Position numbers and translations under genes: made by a program
The notes under the pieces: generated by a model
Told to the model about the DNA's origin: nothing
Databases searched by the model: none
The model's input: the letters and a program-made list of their open reading frames with translations, nothing else
Source of the DNA: Cryobacterium sp. HLT2-28
Lineage (GTDB): Bacteria; Actinomycetota; Actinomycetes; Actinomycetales; Microbacteriaceae
DNA length: 64,000 bases
Direction: 5' to 3'
Assembly: GCF_004402495.1 (NCBI RefSeq)
Contig: NZ_SOFH01000027.1
Location: 62,001 to 126,000, forward strand
In this document: positions 7,570 through 18,100 of the stretch, piece after piece
Layout of the letters: every line of letters begins with the position of its first letter
How positions within the stretch are numbered: the stretch's first letter is position 1

Positions 7570-9819
7570 ATGCCTAATAGCAAGAATCCGGCCGTCGGCC
7601 GTTCGAATAAGAATTACGATCCCAAGTACTCCGCCAAGGGCGGACCCGCACGCGGCGGCAGCGCCCCGGGCAGCAAGAGCCCCGGACACCGCGGCCACCA
7701 CGACGACGCCGCGGCGCCGAAGAAGGCCCGCTGGAATGCCGGAGAGCGCGCGGACCGCGCCGCCGGCCGCCCGGCCAACGACCGTCCCGCCTACGGCAAC
7801 GACCGCCCGGCCTACGGCCAGCGCTCGGAACGTCCCGCCTACGGTGACCGCCCGAACCGCACCGACCGTCCGGCGTACAACAACGACCGTCCCCGCACGG
7901 ACCGTCCCGCCTACAACAACGACCGCCCGTCGTACAACGGCGCCCCGCGCACGGATCGCCCGACGCACAGCAACACCGAGCGTCCGTCCTACAACGACCG
8001 TGCTCCGCGCACCGATCGGCCCGCCTACAACAGCGACCGTCCCCGCACGGACCGTCCGGCTTACGGCGACCGTGCTCCGCGCACGGACCGCCCCGCCTAC
8101 AACAATGACCGTCCCCGCACGGACCGTCCGGCCTACGGCGACCGTGCTCCGCGCACGGACCGGCCCGCCTACAACAACGACCGTCCCCGCACGGACCGTC
8201 CGGCCTACGGCGACCGTGCTCCGCGCACCGACCGCCCCGCCTACAACAACGACCGCCCGTCCTACGGCGACCGCGCTCCCCGCACGGACCGCCCCGCGTA
8301 CAACAGCGACCGTCCCTCCTATGGCGACCGTCCGGCCCGCTCGAACTCCGATCGTCCGTCCTACGGTGACCGTCCGGCCCGCTCGAACTCCGATCGTCCG
8401 TCCTACGGTGACCGTCCGGCACGTTCCAACTCCGATCGTCCGTCCTACGGCGACCGTCCGGCCCGCACCGAGCGTCCCTCCTACGGGGACCGCCCCGAGC
8501 GCTCGCACTCCGACCGCCCGAACCGTTCGCACGACGACGGTGGCCACTCCAGCAACTTCTACCCGAGCCGCGACACCAAGGCGCACTTCGCCGCCGGTGA
8601 CGACGTGGTTCTGGAGCGCCTCGAAGCCATCGCGACCACGGCGGCTGAAGTCGTCGGGGTGACCTTCGGCGATCTGGGCCTCGGCGAGAACATCGTTCGC
8701 GAGCTGGCCACCCTCGGCGCCGCTACCCCGTTCCCGATCCAGGCCGCGACCATCCCGGATGTCCTCGCCGGCCGCGACGTGCTCGGCCGCGGCAAGACCG
8801 GTTCCGGCAAGACCATTGCCTTCGGTGCTCCGCTCGTGGAGAAGCTGCTCGAGAACAACGGCGCCAAGGACCGCAAGATGGCTCGCAAGCCCCGCGCGCT
8901 CATCCTGGCTCCGACCCGTGAGCTGGCCCTGCAGATCGACCGAACCATCCAGCCCATCGCCCGCAGCGTCGGCCTCTTCACCACCCAGATCTACGGCGGC
9001 GTTCCGCAGTACCGCCAGGTCAGCGCCCTGCAGCGCGGCGTGGACATCATCATCGGCACCGCCGGCCGCATCGAAGACCTCATCGAGCAGGGTCGCCTCG
9101 ACCTGTCCGAGGTTGTCGTCACCGTCCTCGACGAGGCCGACTACATGTGCGACCTGGGCTTCCTCGAGCCGGTTCAGCGCATCCTGCGCCTGACCAAGAA
9201 GGGCGGCCAGAAGCTCCTCTTCTCGGCCACCCTGGACAAGGGCGTCGCCCAGCTGGTCAAGGAATTCCTGACCAACCCGGCCGTGCACGAGGTTGCCGGT
9301 GAAGACCAGGCCTCCTCCACCATCGACCACCGCGTGCTCATGATCGAACACCGTGACAAGAGCGCCATCATCGGCCAGCTCGTCGACCGCCAGGGCAAGA
9401 CGCTGATCTTCTCCCGCACCCGTGCCTACGCCGAGCAGCTCGCCGAGCAGCTCGAAGACGCCGGCGTGAAGGCGACCAGCCTGCACGGCGACCTGAACCA
9501 GGCCCGCCGCACCCGCAACCTGCAGATGCTGACCAGCGGACGCGTCAACGTGCTGGTCGCCACGGATGTCGCCGCCCGCGGCATCCACGTCGACGACATC
9601 GACCTGGTCATCCAGGCCGACGCCCCCGACGAGTACAAGACATACCTGCACCGCTCGGGCCGCACCGGCCGCGCCGGCAAGTCCGGCACCGTCGTGACGC
9701 TCATCCCGAAGCAGCGTCGCCGCCGCATGGACGAGCTGCTCGGCCGCGCCGAGATCGAGGCCAGCTTCACCAGCGCCGCCCCCGGCGATGCGGCCGTTCG
9801 CGACCTCGCGGACAGCTAG
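7570..9819 (+). CDS. DEAD-box ATP-dependent RNA helicase with repetitive disordered N-terminus
   Basis: I start it at the ATG at 7570 (AGGAAC upstream; 749 residues). Residues about 70-320 are a low-complexity array of DRPAYGDR, APRTDRPAYNN and DRPARSNS units, rich in Arg, Asp, Pro and Tyr. The helicase core follows: Q-motif region about 360-390, Walker A in GRGKTGSGKT near 406, PTRELALQ, GTAGR, DEAD at 521-524, SAT near 552, LHGD, ATDVAARG and HRSGRTGRAG. It would unwind RNA in ribosome assembly or cold adaptation, like DeaD/RhlE relatives. The tail most likely binds RNA or drives condensation, by analogy with Arg/Tyr-rich tails. It ends at a strong terminator. Confidence 0.93.
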   Translation: MPNSKNPAVGRSNKNYDPKYSAKGGPARGGSAPGSKSPGHRGHHDDAAAPKKARWNAGERADRAAGRPANDRPAYGNDRPAYGQRSERPAYGDRPNRTDRPAYNNDRPRTDRPAYNNDRPSYNGAPRTDRPTHSNTERPSYNDRAPRTDRPAYNSDRPRTDRPAYGDRAPRTDRPAYNNDRPRTDRPAYGDRAPRTDRPAYNNDRPRTDRPAYGDRAPRTDRPAYNNDRPSYGDRAPRTDRPAYNSDRPSYGDRPARSNSDRPSYGDRPARSNSDRPSYGDRPARSNSDRPSYGDRPARTERPSYGDRPERSHSDRPNRSHDDGGHSSNFYPSRDTKAHFAAGDDVVLERLEAIATTAAEVVGVTFGDLGLGENIVRELATLGAATPFPIQAATIPDVLAGRDVLGRGKTGSGKTIAFGAPLVEKLLENNGAKDRKMARKPRALILAPTRELALQIDRTIQPIARSVGLFTTQIYGGVPQYRQVSALQRGVDIIIGTAGRIEDLIEQGRLDLSEVVVTVLDEADYMCDLGFLEPVQRILRLTKKGGQKLLFSATLDKGVAQLVKEFLTNPAVHEVAGEDQASSTIDHRVLMIEHRDKSAIIGQLVDRQGKTLIFSRTRAYAEQLAEQLEDAGVKATSLHGDLNQARRTRNLQMLTSGRVNVLVATDVAARGIHVDDIDLVIQADAPDEYKTYLHRSGRTGRAGKSGTVVTLIPKQRRRRMDELLGRAEIEASFTSAAPGDAAVRDLADS
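7781..8520 (+). repeat. In-frame coding minisatellite in the helicase gene
   Basis: Degenerate tandem units encode DRPAYGDRAPRT, DRPAYNNDRPRT and, near the end, DRPSYGDRPARSNS (three near-identical 42-bp copies between about 8325 and 8465). Unit lengths are multiples of three, so changes in copy number keep the frame. The repeats are coding and have no spacers, so this is not a CRISPR array. Confidence 0.85.
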
Positions 9820-9843
9820 GCAGCGGTAGCCGCAGCACGACCT

Positions 9844-9881
9844 GGGAGGGGCATCCACCGTTACCGGTGGGTGCCCCTCCC
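9844..9881. terminator. Strong bidirectional terminator between convergent genes
   Basis: GGGAGGGGCATCCACCG (9844-9860) pairs with CGGTGGGTGCCCCTCCC (9865-9881) over 17 positions with a single T-G wobble and a TTAC loop. It lies 24 bp after the helicase stop and 19 bp after the end of the minus-strand ATPase gene, so it can serve both. The following T-run is short. Confidence 0.85.
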
Positions 9882-9900
9882 TCGTTCCCGGCAGGCGGCG

Positions 9901-12657
<2,757 letters not shown>

Positions 12658-12666
12658 CCGGTCGGG

Positions 12667-13167
12667 TCAGCGTCCCGGGCGCTTGCGTGTCACCAGCACC
12701 GGGCAGACCGCGAGCCGGGCGCACTGGTCGCTGACCGAGCCGAGCAGGAGGCCGGCCAGGTTGCCGCGGCCGCGGGAGCCCACCACGAGCATGCGCGCCT
12801 CCCGCGAGGCCTCGATCAGACTCTTCGCCGCCCCGGAGTGCACAGCCCGGTAGTCGACGCTCACGCCGGGGAATGCGTGCACCGACGCTGCGGTGTCCTC
12901 GATCACAGCGGCCCGAACCGCCTCCGAGTATTCGGCGAACGACGAGACGTAGCCGAACTCCCAGTTCGCGGGCTTGGGGGCGGTGTCGATCGACCACGCG
13001 CGCACGATCACGACCGGGGCGTGCAGCTGATCGGCGAGCCCGAGCGCGGTGGTGAGCGCGTAATCCGCATCGGTCGAACCGTCGTGCCCGACCACGATGC
13101 TGCCTGCCGGCGCTGGGGACGGTGGGGCTTCCGGGGTGCCTGCTGGGATGATGCCTTCGGTGCTCAC
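12667..13167 (-). CDS. Universal stress protein (UspA family)
   Basis: The protein has 166 residues and a GTG start, with GGAGAG about 12 nt upstream. The Usp fold begins at SIVVGHDGSTDADYAL and ends with the ATP-binding glycine loop VGSRGRGNLAGLLLGSVSDQ followed by CPVLVTRK. The conserved G-2x-G-9x-G-S pattern suggests an ATP-binding Usp. It is translated just ahead of the cation ATPase, so the pair may act together in stress or ion homeostasis. Confidence 0.9.
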   Translation of the reverse strand: MSTEGIIPAGTPEAPPSPAPAGSIVVGHDGSTDADYALTTALGLADQLHAPVVIVRAWSIDTAPKPANWEFGYVSSFAEYSEAVRAAVIEDTAASVHAFPGVSVDYRAVHSGAAKSLIEASREARMLVVGSRGRGNLAGLLLGSVSDQCARLAVCPVLVTRKRPGR

Positions 13168-13231
13168 GGCTTACTGACTCTCCGAACTGGATGACGAGTA
13201 TGGCAGAACGATCAGGACACTCCCAGATTAG

Positions 13232-13245
13232 TGAACTCCAGTTCA
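13232..13245. promoter_or_regulatory. Perfect inverted repeat upstream of the usp-ATPase operon
   Basis: TGAACT-CC-AGTTCA is a 6-bp perfect inverted repeat with a 2-bp centre, 65 bp upstream of the usp start. It overlaps the stop codon of the upstream helix-turn-helix gene. It is a candidate operator, possibly for that regulator. No binding evidence is visible. Confidence 0.35.
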
Positions 13246-13587
13246 TGCGTCCAGTGTTCGGGGTGGGATCGGCACCAGCACGGCGAGCAATTCGTCAAGT
13301 TCGTGGCCGTCGGTCACCGGATGCCGGAACGGTCTCCCGGTGGCGATCTGATAGCTGTTCCGACGCCCGACCCTGGTTCTCGTGATGTAGCCGTCCGCCA
13401 CGAGGTCGGCGACGATCTTCTGGGCGCCGCGCTCGGTGACTCCCACCCGGGACGCCACCTCGCGCATCCGGCATTGCGGATCCCGCGCGATCGTGACGAG
13501 AACGTGCCCGTGGTTGGTCAGGAACGTCCACCGGGCGTCGCTGCCGAGGGTGGGCCGGTTTTCCAGGTCGGGGTCCGCAGCGGTCAT
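13243..13587 (-). CDS. Small winged-helix (MarR/ArsR-like) regulator
   Basis: The 114-residue protein is mostly one winged helix: HGHVLVTIARDPQCRMREVASRVGVTERGAQKIVADLVADGYITRTRVGRRNSYQI, about residues 26-82. No metal-binding cysteine motif is seen. It lies 10 bp after the hotdog thioesterase gene and 75 bp before the usp-ATPase genes on the same strand, so it may control the latter. The family resembles short one-domain regulators common in actinobacteria. Confidence 0.75.
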   Translation of the reverse strand: MTAADPDLENRPTLGSDARWTFLTNHGHVLVTIARDPQCRMREVASRVGVTERGAQKIVADLVADGYITRTRVGRRNSYQIATGRPFRHPVTDGHELDELLAVLVPIPPRTLDA

Positions 13588-13597
13588 GTAGGGGAGA

Positions 13598-14014
13598 CTA
13601 GTCCACCGGTGTGGGGTCAGGTAGCGGCGCGTCGATGATCAGGTTGGTGATTCGGGCGGTGCAGAGTCTGCGGCCCTGGTCGTCGCTGATCACGATCTCA
13701 TGGGAGGCGATGGTGCGGCCCAGCCGGATGGCCGTGGCGACCCCGGTCACGACGCCCTCCCGCGCCGCGAGGTGGTGGGTCGCGTTGATGTCGAGGCCGA
13801 CGGCGCTCCGGCCCGGCCCGGCGTGGATCACGGCCGCCCACGAGCCGAGCGCCTCGGCGAAGGCGACGGATGCCCCGCCGTGCAGCAGCCCGAACGACTG
13901 CCGGTTTCCCTCCACGGGCATCGTCGCGACGACACGTTCGGCGGACTGCTCGAGGATGGTCACGCCCATCTTCAGGTCGAGCTCGCCGAGGGTGATCTTC
14001 CAGCTGTCGTTCAC
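13598..14014 (-). CDS. Hotdog-fold acyl-CoA thioesterase
   Basis: This 138-residue protein uses a GTG start with AGGA upstream. The PaaI/YbdB-type core is clear: GNRQSFGLLHGGASVAFAEALGS at about 46-68, then SAVGLDINATHHLAAREGVVTG. It would hydrolyse an acyl-CoA thioester. The QSFGLLHGGASV signature is closest to dihydroxynaphthoyl-CoA/enterobactin-type thioesterases. Its place beside the phenylacetate genes suggests clearing of stalled aryl-CoA, but a menaquinone role is equally possible. A second, PaaI-type thioesterase is encoded at 16235-16669. Confidence 0.82.
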   Translation of the reverse strand: MNDSWKITLGELDLKMGVTILEQSAERVVATMPVEGNRQSFGLLHGGASVAFAEALGSWAAVIHAGPGRSAVGLDINATHHLAAREGVVTGVATAIRLGRTIASHEIVISDDQGRRLCTARITNLIIDAPLPDPTPVD

Positions 14015-14114
14015 GTTTCTCTTTTCCTGGTGACGGTGCTCGAGCCGGGCGAGCGAACGCTCAGTTGCGGAAAAAGCACCCTCGACGCGCGCGCGAAGGT
14101 GTTCTGTCCGCAAG

Positions 14115-14783
14115 TCAGCCCGCGCTTGGTGCCGCGAGGTCGGCGGACGCGGGCGGACCGCCGCGCGGGTTGACGCGGAGGCCGTCGAGCGCCACGGCGA
14201 GCACGTCGTCGGCGAGCTGGGCGGCATCCTCCGGGCCCTCCGGGCGGTACCACTCGGCGATCGAGTTGACCATGCCGAACAGCAGCCGGGTGACAACGCG
14301 CGGGTCGATGTCGCCGCGGAGCGAACCCTCGTCGCGCGCCTTGGTGACGAGGGTGGTGACGGCCCTGTCGAAGGCGCGCCGGCGGGACAGGGCCGAGCGC
14401 TCGACATCCGTGTTGCCGCGCACCCGAAGCAGCAGGGTCACGTACGGCAGCCGGTCGGTGAGCACCCGCACGGCCCCGCGCAACACCCGGGCGAGCCGGT
14501 CGATCGCCGGGCCGACCTGGGCGCTCTCCTCGGTGAGCACGCCCTCGAGGCCGTCCAGGGCCTCGGCGAGAGCGAGCTCGAGCAGCTCGTCCTTCGACGT
14601 GAAGTGGTGGTAGATCGCCGACTTGGACAGGGCGAGACGGGTCGCGAGCACGCCCATCGAGGTGGCGTCGTAGCCGAACTCGATGAACGCCGCCACCGCC
14701 ACCTCGAGGATGGCGCGCTGATCGTAGCCGGGACGGCCCCGCCGGGTCAGAGCTTGTTCAGACATCACGGAGAAGTCTCTCAT
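14115..14783 (-). CDS. TetR-family regulator, probable PaaR
   Basis: The 222-residue protein has a TetR helix-turn-helix at about 22-70 (AFIEFGYDATSMGVLATRLALSKSAIYHHF) and a ligand-binding C-terminal domain. A second in-frame ATG at 14765 would give 216 residues and the more usual short N-terminus; neither start has a clear ribosome site. It lies beside paaK, and a 22-bp TetR-type operator stands before paaA. It is therefore the probable phenylacetyl-CoA-responsive repressor of the locus, by analogy with corynebacterial PaaR. Confidence 0.85.
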   Translation of the reverse strand: MRDFSVMSEQALTRRGRPGYDQRAILEVAVAAFIEFGYDATSMGVLATRLALSKSAIYHHFTSKDELLELALAEALDGLEGVLTEESAQVGPAIDRLARVLRGAVRVLTDRLPYVTLLLRVRGNTDVERSALSRRRAFDRAVTTLVTKARDEGSLRGDIDPRVVTRLLFGMVNSIAEWYRPEGPEDAAQLADDVLAVALDGLRVNPRGGPPASADLAAPSAG

Positions 14784-14791
14784 GGGCGTTA

Positions 14792-14880
14792 CCGTCGAAT
14801 TCGACGGAGATTTTCGTTTTTTGGAGCCCGGAAGCCCCGTTTTGGGGTGATTCGGCCAAAATCTCCGTCGAATTCGACGG
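14792..14880. repeat. 89-bp dispersed element with palindromic ends, copy 1
   Basis: Both ends carry the 16-bp palindrome CCGTCGAATTCGACGG (14792-14807 and 14865-14880), each extended inward by AGATTTT / AAAATCT to give inverted termini of about 23 bp. The interior is about 43 bp. A second copy of exactly 89 bp lies at 30713-30801. This copy sits between the end of paaK and the start of the TetR gene. No ORF is inside. Confidence 0.85.
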
Positions 14881-14891
14881 GCAGGCGGCTG

Positions 14892-16211
14892 TTACCGCAG
14901 GTCGTAGACACGCTTGTGCTTGCCCGTGCTGCGCTCGAGCGTGCCCGGCTCCACGATCAGCACGTTCACGCTCGAACCGATCAGGTCCTTGATCCGGTGG
15001 ATCAGCAGCGCGCTGGCGATGTCGGATGCCTCGTCGCTGGCGTGCTCGTGCCGTTCGATCCGCACGGTCAGCTCGTCCATCCGGTTCGGGCGGGTCAGCT
15101 CGATCACGAAGTGCGGCGACAGGCTCGGGATGCCGAGCACGATCTCCTCGATCTGGGTCGGGAACAGGTTCACCCCGCGCAGGATGATCATGTCGTCGTT
15201 GCGACCGGTGATCTTCTCCATCCGGCGCATGCCCGGCCGGGCAGAGCCGGGCAGCAGCCGGGTGAGGTCGCGGGTGCGGTAGCGGATGACCGGGAACGCC
15301 TCCTTGGTCAGGGAGGTGAAGACGAGCTCGCCCTGGGTTCCGTCGGGGAGCACGAGCCCGGTGTCGCCGTCGATGACCTCGGGCAGGAAGTTGTCTTCCC
15401 AGAGGTGCGGGCCGTCCTTCGTCTCGATGCACTCGTTGCCGACGCCCGGGCCCATCACCTCGCTCAGACCGTAGATGTCGAGGGCGTCGAAGTCGAGGCG
15501 GTCCTCGAGCTCCCGCCGCATCTGGTTGGTCCACGGCTCCGCGCCGAGCACGCCTGCCTTGAGGCTCGACGAGCGCGGGTCCATGCCGGCGGCGACCATG
15601 GCATCCGTGATCGTCAAAAGGTAGCTGGGGGTGGACATGATGACGTCGGGCTCGAAGTCCTGGATCATCTTGACCTGCTTGTTGGTCTGGCCGCCGGACA
15701 TCGGGATCGCCGTGGCGCCGAGCGCCTCGATGCCGGCGTGCGCGCCGAGGCCGCCGGTGAAGAGTCCGTAGCCGTAGGCGTTGTGCACGCGCATGCCCGG
15801 CCGAACCCCGGAGGCGCGGAGGCTGCGGGCGACGAGGCCGGCCCACATGGCGAGGTCGTTCCTGGTGTACCCGACCACGGTGGGCAGGCCGGTGGTGCCG
15901 GACGAGGTGTGGATGCGGGCGACCTGGTCCATCGGCACGGCGAACATGCCGAACGGGTAGGAGACCCGCAGGTCGTCCTTGGTGGTGAACGGCAGCAGGT
16001 TCACGTCTTCGAGGGTGCGGATGTCGTCGGGGTGCACTCCGGCGGCGTCGAACTTGCGGGTGTACAACGGCACGTTCTGGTAGGCGAGGCGCACGGTCTT
16101 CTGCAGGCGACGCAGCTGCAGGGCCTGCAGCTCGTCGCGGGACATGCGCTCCTCCGGGTCGAGCTCATCGAGGGCGGGGGCGTGCAAGCGGGTCTTGGTC
16201 ATCGTTGACAT
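14892..16211 (-). CDS. paaK: Phenylacetate-CoA ligase
   Basis: This 439-residue AMP-forming ligase activates phenylacetate to phenylacetyl-CoA, the entry step of the aerobic pathway. The adenylation signature is SSGTTG at 103-108, followed by the PaaK-typical NAYGYGLFTGGLGAHAG, then YGLSEVMGPGV and the C-terminal GRNDDMIILRGVNLFP and GKHKRVYDLR. Length is normal for the family. It is on the minus strand behind paaI and opposite to the paaABCDE operon. Confidence 0.95.
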   Translation of the reverse strand: MSTMTKTRLHAPALDELDPEERMSRDELQALQLRRLQKTVRLAYQNVPLYTRKFDAAGVHPDDIRTLEDVNLLPFTTKDDLRVSYPFGMFAVPMDQVARIHTSSGTTGLPTVVGYTRNDLAMWAGLVARSLRASGVRPGMRVHNAYGYGLFTGGLGAHAGIEALGATAIPMSGGQTNKQVKMIQDFEPDVIMSTPSYLLTITDAMVAAGMDPRSSSLKAGVLGAEPWTNQMRRELEDRLDFDALDIYGLSEVMGPGVGNECIETKDGPHLWEDNFLPEVIDGDTGLVLPDGTQGELVFTSLTKEAFPVIRYRTRDLTRLLPGSARPGMRRMEKITGRNDDMIILRGVNLFPTQIEEIVLGIPSLSPHFVIELTRPNRMDELTVRIERHEHASDEASDIASALLIHRIKDLIGSSVNVLIVEPGTLERSTGKHKRVYDLR

Positions 16212-16234
16212 GGGGCCTCCAGGTTGAATGTGAA

Positions 16235-16669
16235 CTAGCGAGAGGGTGCGGCGGTACCGGGCAGGGGCAGGTTGGTGGTGCGGCTTCGACCGCGGAACTC
16301 CGCGACCGGCACGTTGTGATCGTTGGTGACGCGCACGTCGTACAGTCCGGAACGCCCGTTTTTTGTGCGAAGCACTGCGGTCGCCGTGAGGGTCTGCCCC
16401 ACGGCGGTCGGCTTGAGAAACGTGATGTCGGCGCCCGCCGCGAGCGTGACGTGGTGGTCGTCGTTGCAGGCGATCGCGAACGCCGTGTCGGCCAGGGCGA
16501 AGACGATGCCGCCGTGGGTCACGTCGAACCCGTTCATCATGTCGTCCCGGAGGACCATGGACACCACCGCGCGGCCCGGTTCCACCGCGCGAACGACCAT
16601 GCCGAGTGCTGCCGATGCCCGGTCATTCTGCATCATGGCGCCGTTGGAGGGCGGTGAAGCATCCGTCAT
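16235..16669 (-). CDS. paaI: Hydroxyphenylacetyl-CoA thioesterase
   Basis: I start it at the ATG at 16669 because AGGAGAACCAG stands directly before it, giving 144 residues. The hotdog core shows GFDVTHGGIVFALADTAFAIACN at about 49-71, with the HGG and D typical of PaaI. The enzyme releases dead-end ring-hydroxylated CoA esters and recovers CoA during phenylacetate breakdown. It is 23 bp ahead of paaK in the same unit and divergent from paaA. Confidence 0.9.
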   Translation of the reverse strand: MTDASPPSNGAMMQNDRASAALGMVVRAVEPGRAVVSMVLRDDMMNGFDVTHGGIVFALADTAFAIACNDDHHVTLAAGADITFLKPTAVGQTLTATAVLRTKNGRSGLYDVRVTNDHNVPVAEFRGRSRTTNLPLPGTAAPSR

Positions 16670-16709
16670 CTGGTTCTCCTCATTGAGTTCCGCTGGCCGC
16701 AACGCATGG

Positions 16710-16757
16710 TTGTGGGGGTAGTAGGGAAACCATATACTAACTGAACGATCGGTTGGT
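16710..16757 (+). promoter_or_regulatory. paaA promoter with overlapping PaaR-type operator
   Basis: TTGTGG (16710-16715), a 17-bp spacer and TATACT (16733-16738) form a good sigma-70 promoter directed at paaA. A 22-bp imperfect palindrome at 16736-16757 (ACTAACTG...CGGTTGGT, centred on CGATCG) overlaps the -10 box. From memory, the corynebacterial PaaR consensus has halves ACTNACCG and CGGTNAGT, and this site differs at one position in each half. A repressor bound here would block the promoter. Confidence 0.7.
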
Positions 16758-16781
16758 AAAAGTTCGCGAAACCAGGAGTCA

Positions 16782-17795
16782 ATGATGACAATCCCGCCAG
16801 TTCCCTACGACATTGCCCCGAGCCCTGCCGCCGGCCTGTCACCGGAAGAGCAGCAGTTCAACGACCTGATCGCGGCCGATTCCCGGATCGAGCCGCGTGA
16901 CTGGATGCCGGAGGCGTACCGCAAGACGCTCATTCGCCAGATCTCCCAGCACGCGCACTCCGAGATCATCGGCATGCAACCGGAGGGCAACTGGATCACC
17001 CGGGCGCCCAGCCTCAAGCGCAAGGCCATCCTGCTGGCCAAGGTGCAGGACGAGGCCGGCCACGGCCTCTACCTCTACTCCGCGGCGCAGACCCTCGGGA
17101 TCACCCGCGACGAGATGACGGATGCCCTCATCGCCGGCAAGGCCCGCTACTCCTCGATCTTCAACTACCCGAGCCCGACCTGGGCCGACATGGGGTCGAT
17201 CGGCTGGCTCGTCGACGGCGCCGCCATCTGCAATCAGGTGCCGCTCTGCCGGGCCTCCTACGGACCATACGGGCGCGCCATGGTGCGCATCTGCAAGGAG
17301 GAGTCGTTCCACCAGCGCCAGGGCTTCGAGATCCTGCTCGAGCTGATGAACGGCACCGACGACCAGCGGGCGATGGCCCAGGAATCGGTGAACCGCTGGT
17401 ACTGGCCGGCCCTGCAGATGTTCGGCCCGCCCGACGACGACTCGCCCAACTCGGCGCAGTCGATGAAGTGGAACATCAAACGGTTCTCCAACGACGAACT
17501 GCGCCAGCGTTTCGTCGGGATGCTGGTGCCGCAGGCCGAGGTCCTCGGCGTGACGCTGCCGGATCCCGACCTGCGCTGGAACGAAGAGAAGGGTGTGTAC
17601 GACATGGGCGAGATCGACTGGACCGAATTCCACGAGGTGCTCCAGGGCAGGGGGCCGGCGAACGCCCGGCGCCTCCAGCGCCGCCGCGACGCCCACGAGA
17701 ACGGCCGCTGGGTGCGCGAGGCCGCGGCCGCGTACGCCCGCAAGCAGGCCCACGCTTCGACCGGAACCGCGCTGACCGAGACGGCGGTCGCCTGA
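16782..17795 (+). CDS. paaA: Phenylacetyl-CoA 1,2-epoxidase, catalytic subunit PaaA
   Basis: The 337-residue protein is the di-iron subunit of the multicomponent monooxygenase that epoxidises the ring of phenylacetyl-CoA. Carboxylate-bridge motifs are visible: E91..H94 in [15 protein letters not shown] and [15 protein letters not shown]. The AGGAG site at 16773-16777 serves either of two adjacent ATGs. It is the first gene of paaABCDE; its stop overlaps the paaB start (TGATG). Confidence 0.97.
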   Translation: MMTIPPVPYDIAPSPAAGLSPEEQQFNDLIAADSRIEPRDWMPEAYRKTLIRQISQHAHSEIIGMQPEGNWITRAPSLKRKAILLAKVQDEAGHGLYLYSAAQTLGITRDEMTDALIAGKARYSSIFNYPSPTWADMGSIGWLVDGAAICNQVPLCRASYGPYGRAMVRICKEESFHQRQGFEILLELMNGTDDQRAMAQESVNRWYWPALQMFGPPDDDSPNSAQSMKWNIKRFSNDELRQRFVGMLVPQAEVLGVTLPDPDLRWNEEKGVYDMGEIDWTEFHEVLQGRGPANARRLQRRRDAHENGRWVREAAAAYARKQAHASTGTALTETAVA

Positions 17796-18100
17796 TGAGC
17801 GCACCCGGTGCGTCCGAGAAAGAGGTCTGGCCCCTCTGGGAGGTCTTCGTGCGCTCCAGCCGTGGCATCAGCCACACCCACGTCGGCTCGCTGCACGCCC
17901 CCGACGCCACCCTCGCCGTGCGCAACGCCCGCGACCTCTACACCCGCCGCAACGAGGGCGTCTCGATCTGGGTCGTGCCCGCCGAGGCGATCACCACCAG
18001 CGATCCGGATGCGAAGGGCGCCTTCTTCGAATCGCCCGCCGGCAAGAACTACCGCCACGCCAGCTACTACTCCAAGAGCGAAGGGGTGAAACACCTGTGA
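17795..18100 (+). CDS. paaB: Phenylacetyl-CoA epoxidase subunit PaaB
   Basis: This 101-residue subunit has the family core WPLWEVFVRSSRGISHTHVGSLHA, LYTRRNEGVSIWVV and a C-terminal NYRHASYYSK. PaaB bridges the PaaA-PaaC dimers in the complex and is needed for activity. It overlaps the genes on both sides (TGATG with paaA, GTGA with paaC), so it is translated in step with them. Confidence 0.95.
   Translation: MSAPGASEKEVWPLWEVFVRSSRGISHTHVGSLHAPDATLAVRNARDLYTRRNEGVSIWVVPAEAITTSDPDAKGAFFESPAGKNYRHASYYSKSEGVKHL

Noticed and set aside
8040-8480. Regular tandem repeats that could be taken for a CRISPR array
   Set aside because: The units are contiguous, in frame, multiples of three and encode the helicase tail. 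There are no unique spacers and no cas genes.
7546-9858. A very long open frame antisense to the DEAD-box helicase (770 codons)
   Set aside because: The helicase frame has all family motifs. The antisense product is a low-complexity shadow caused by GC-rich third positions and the repeat array.
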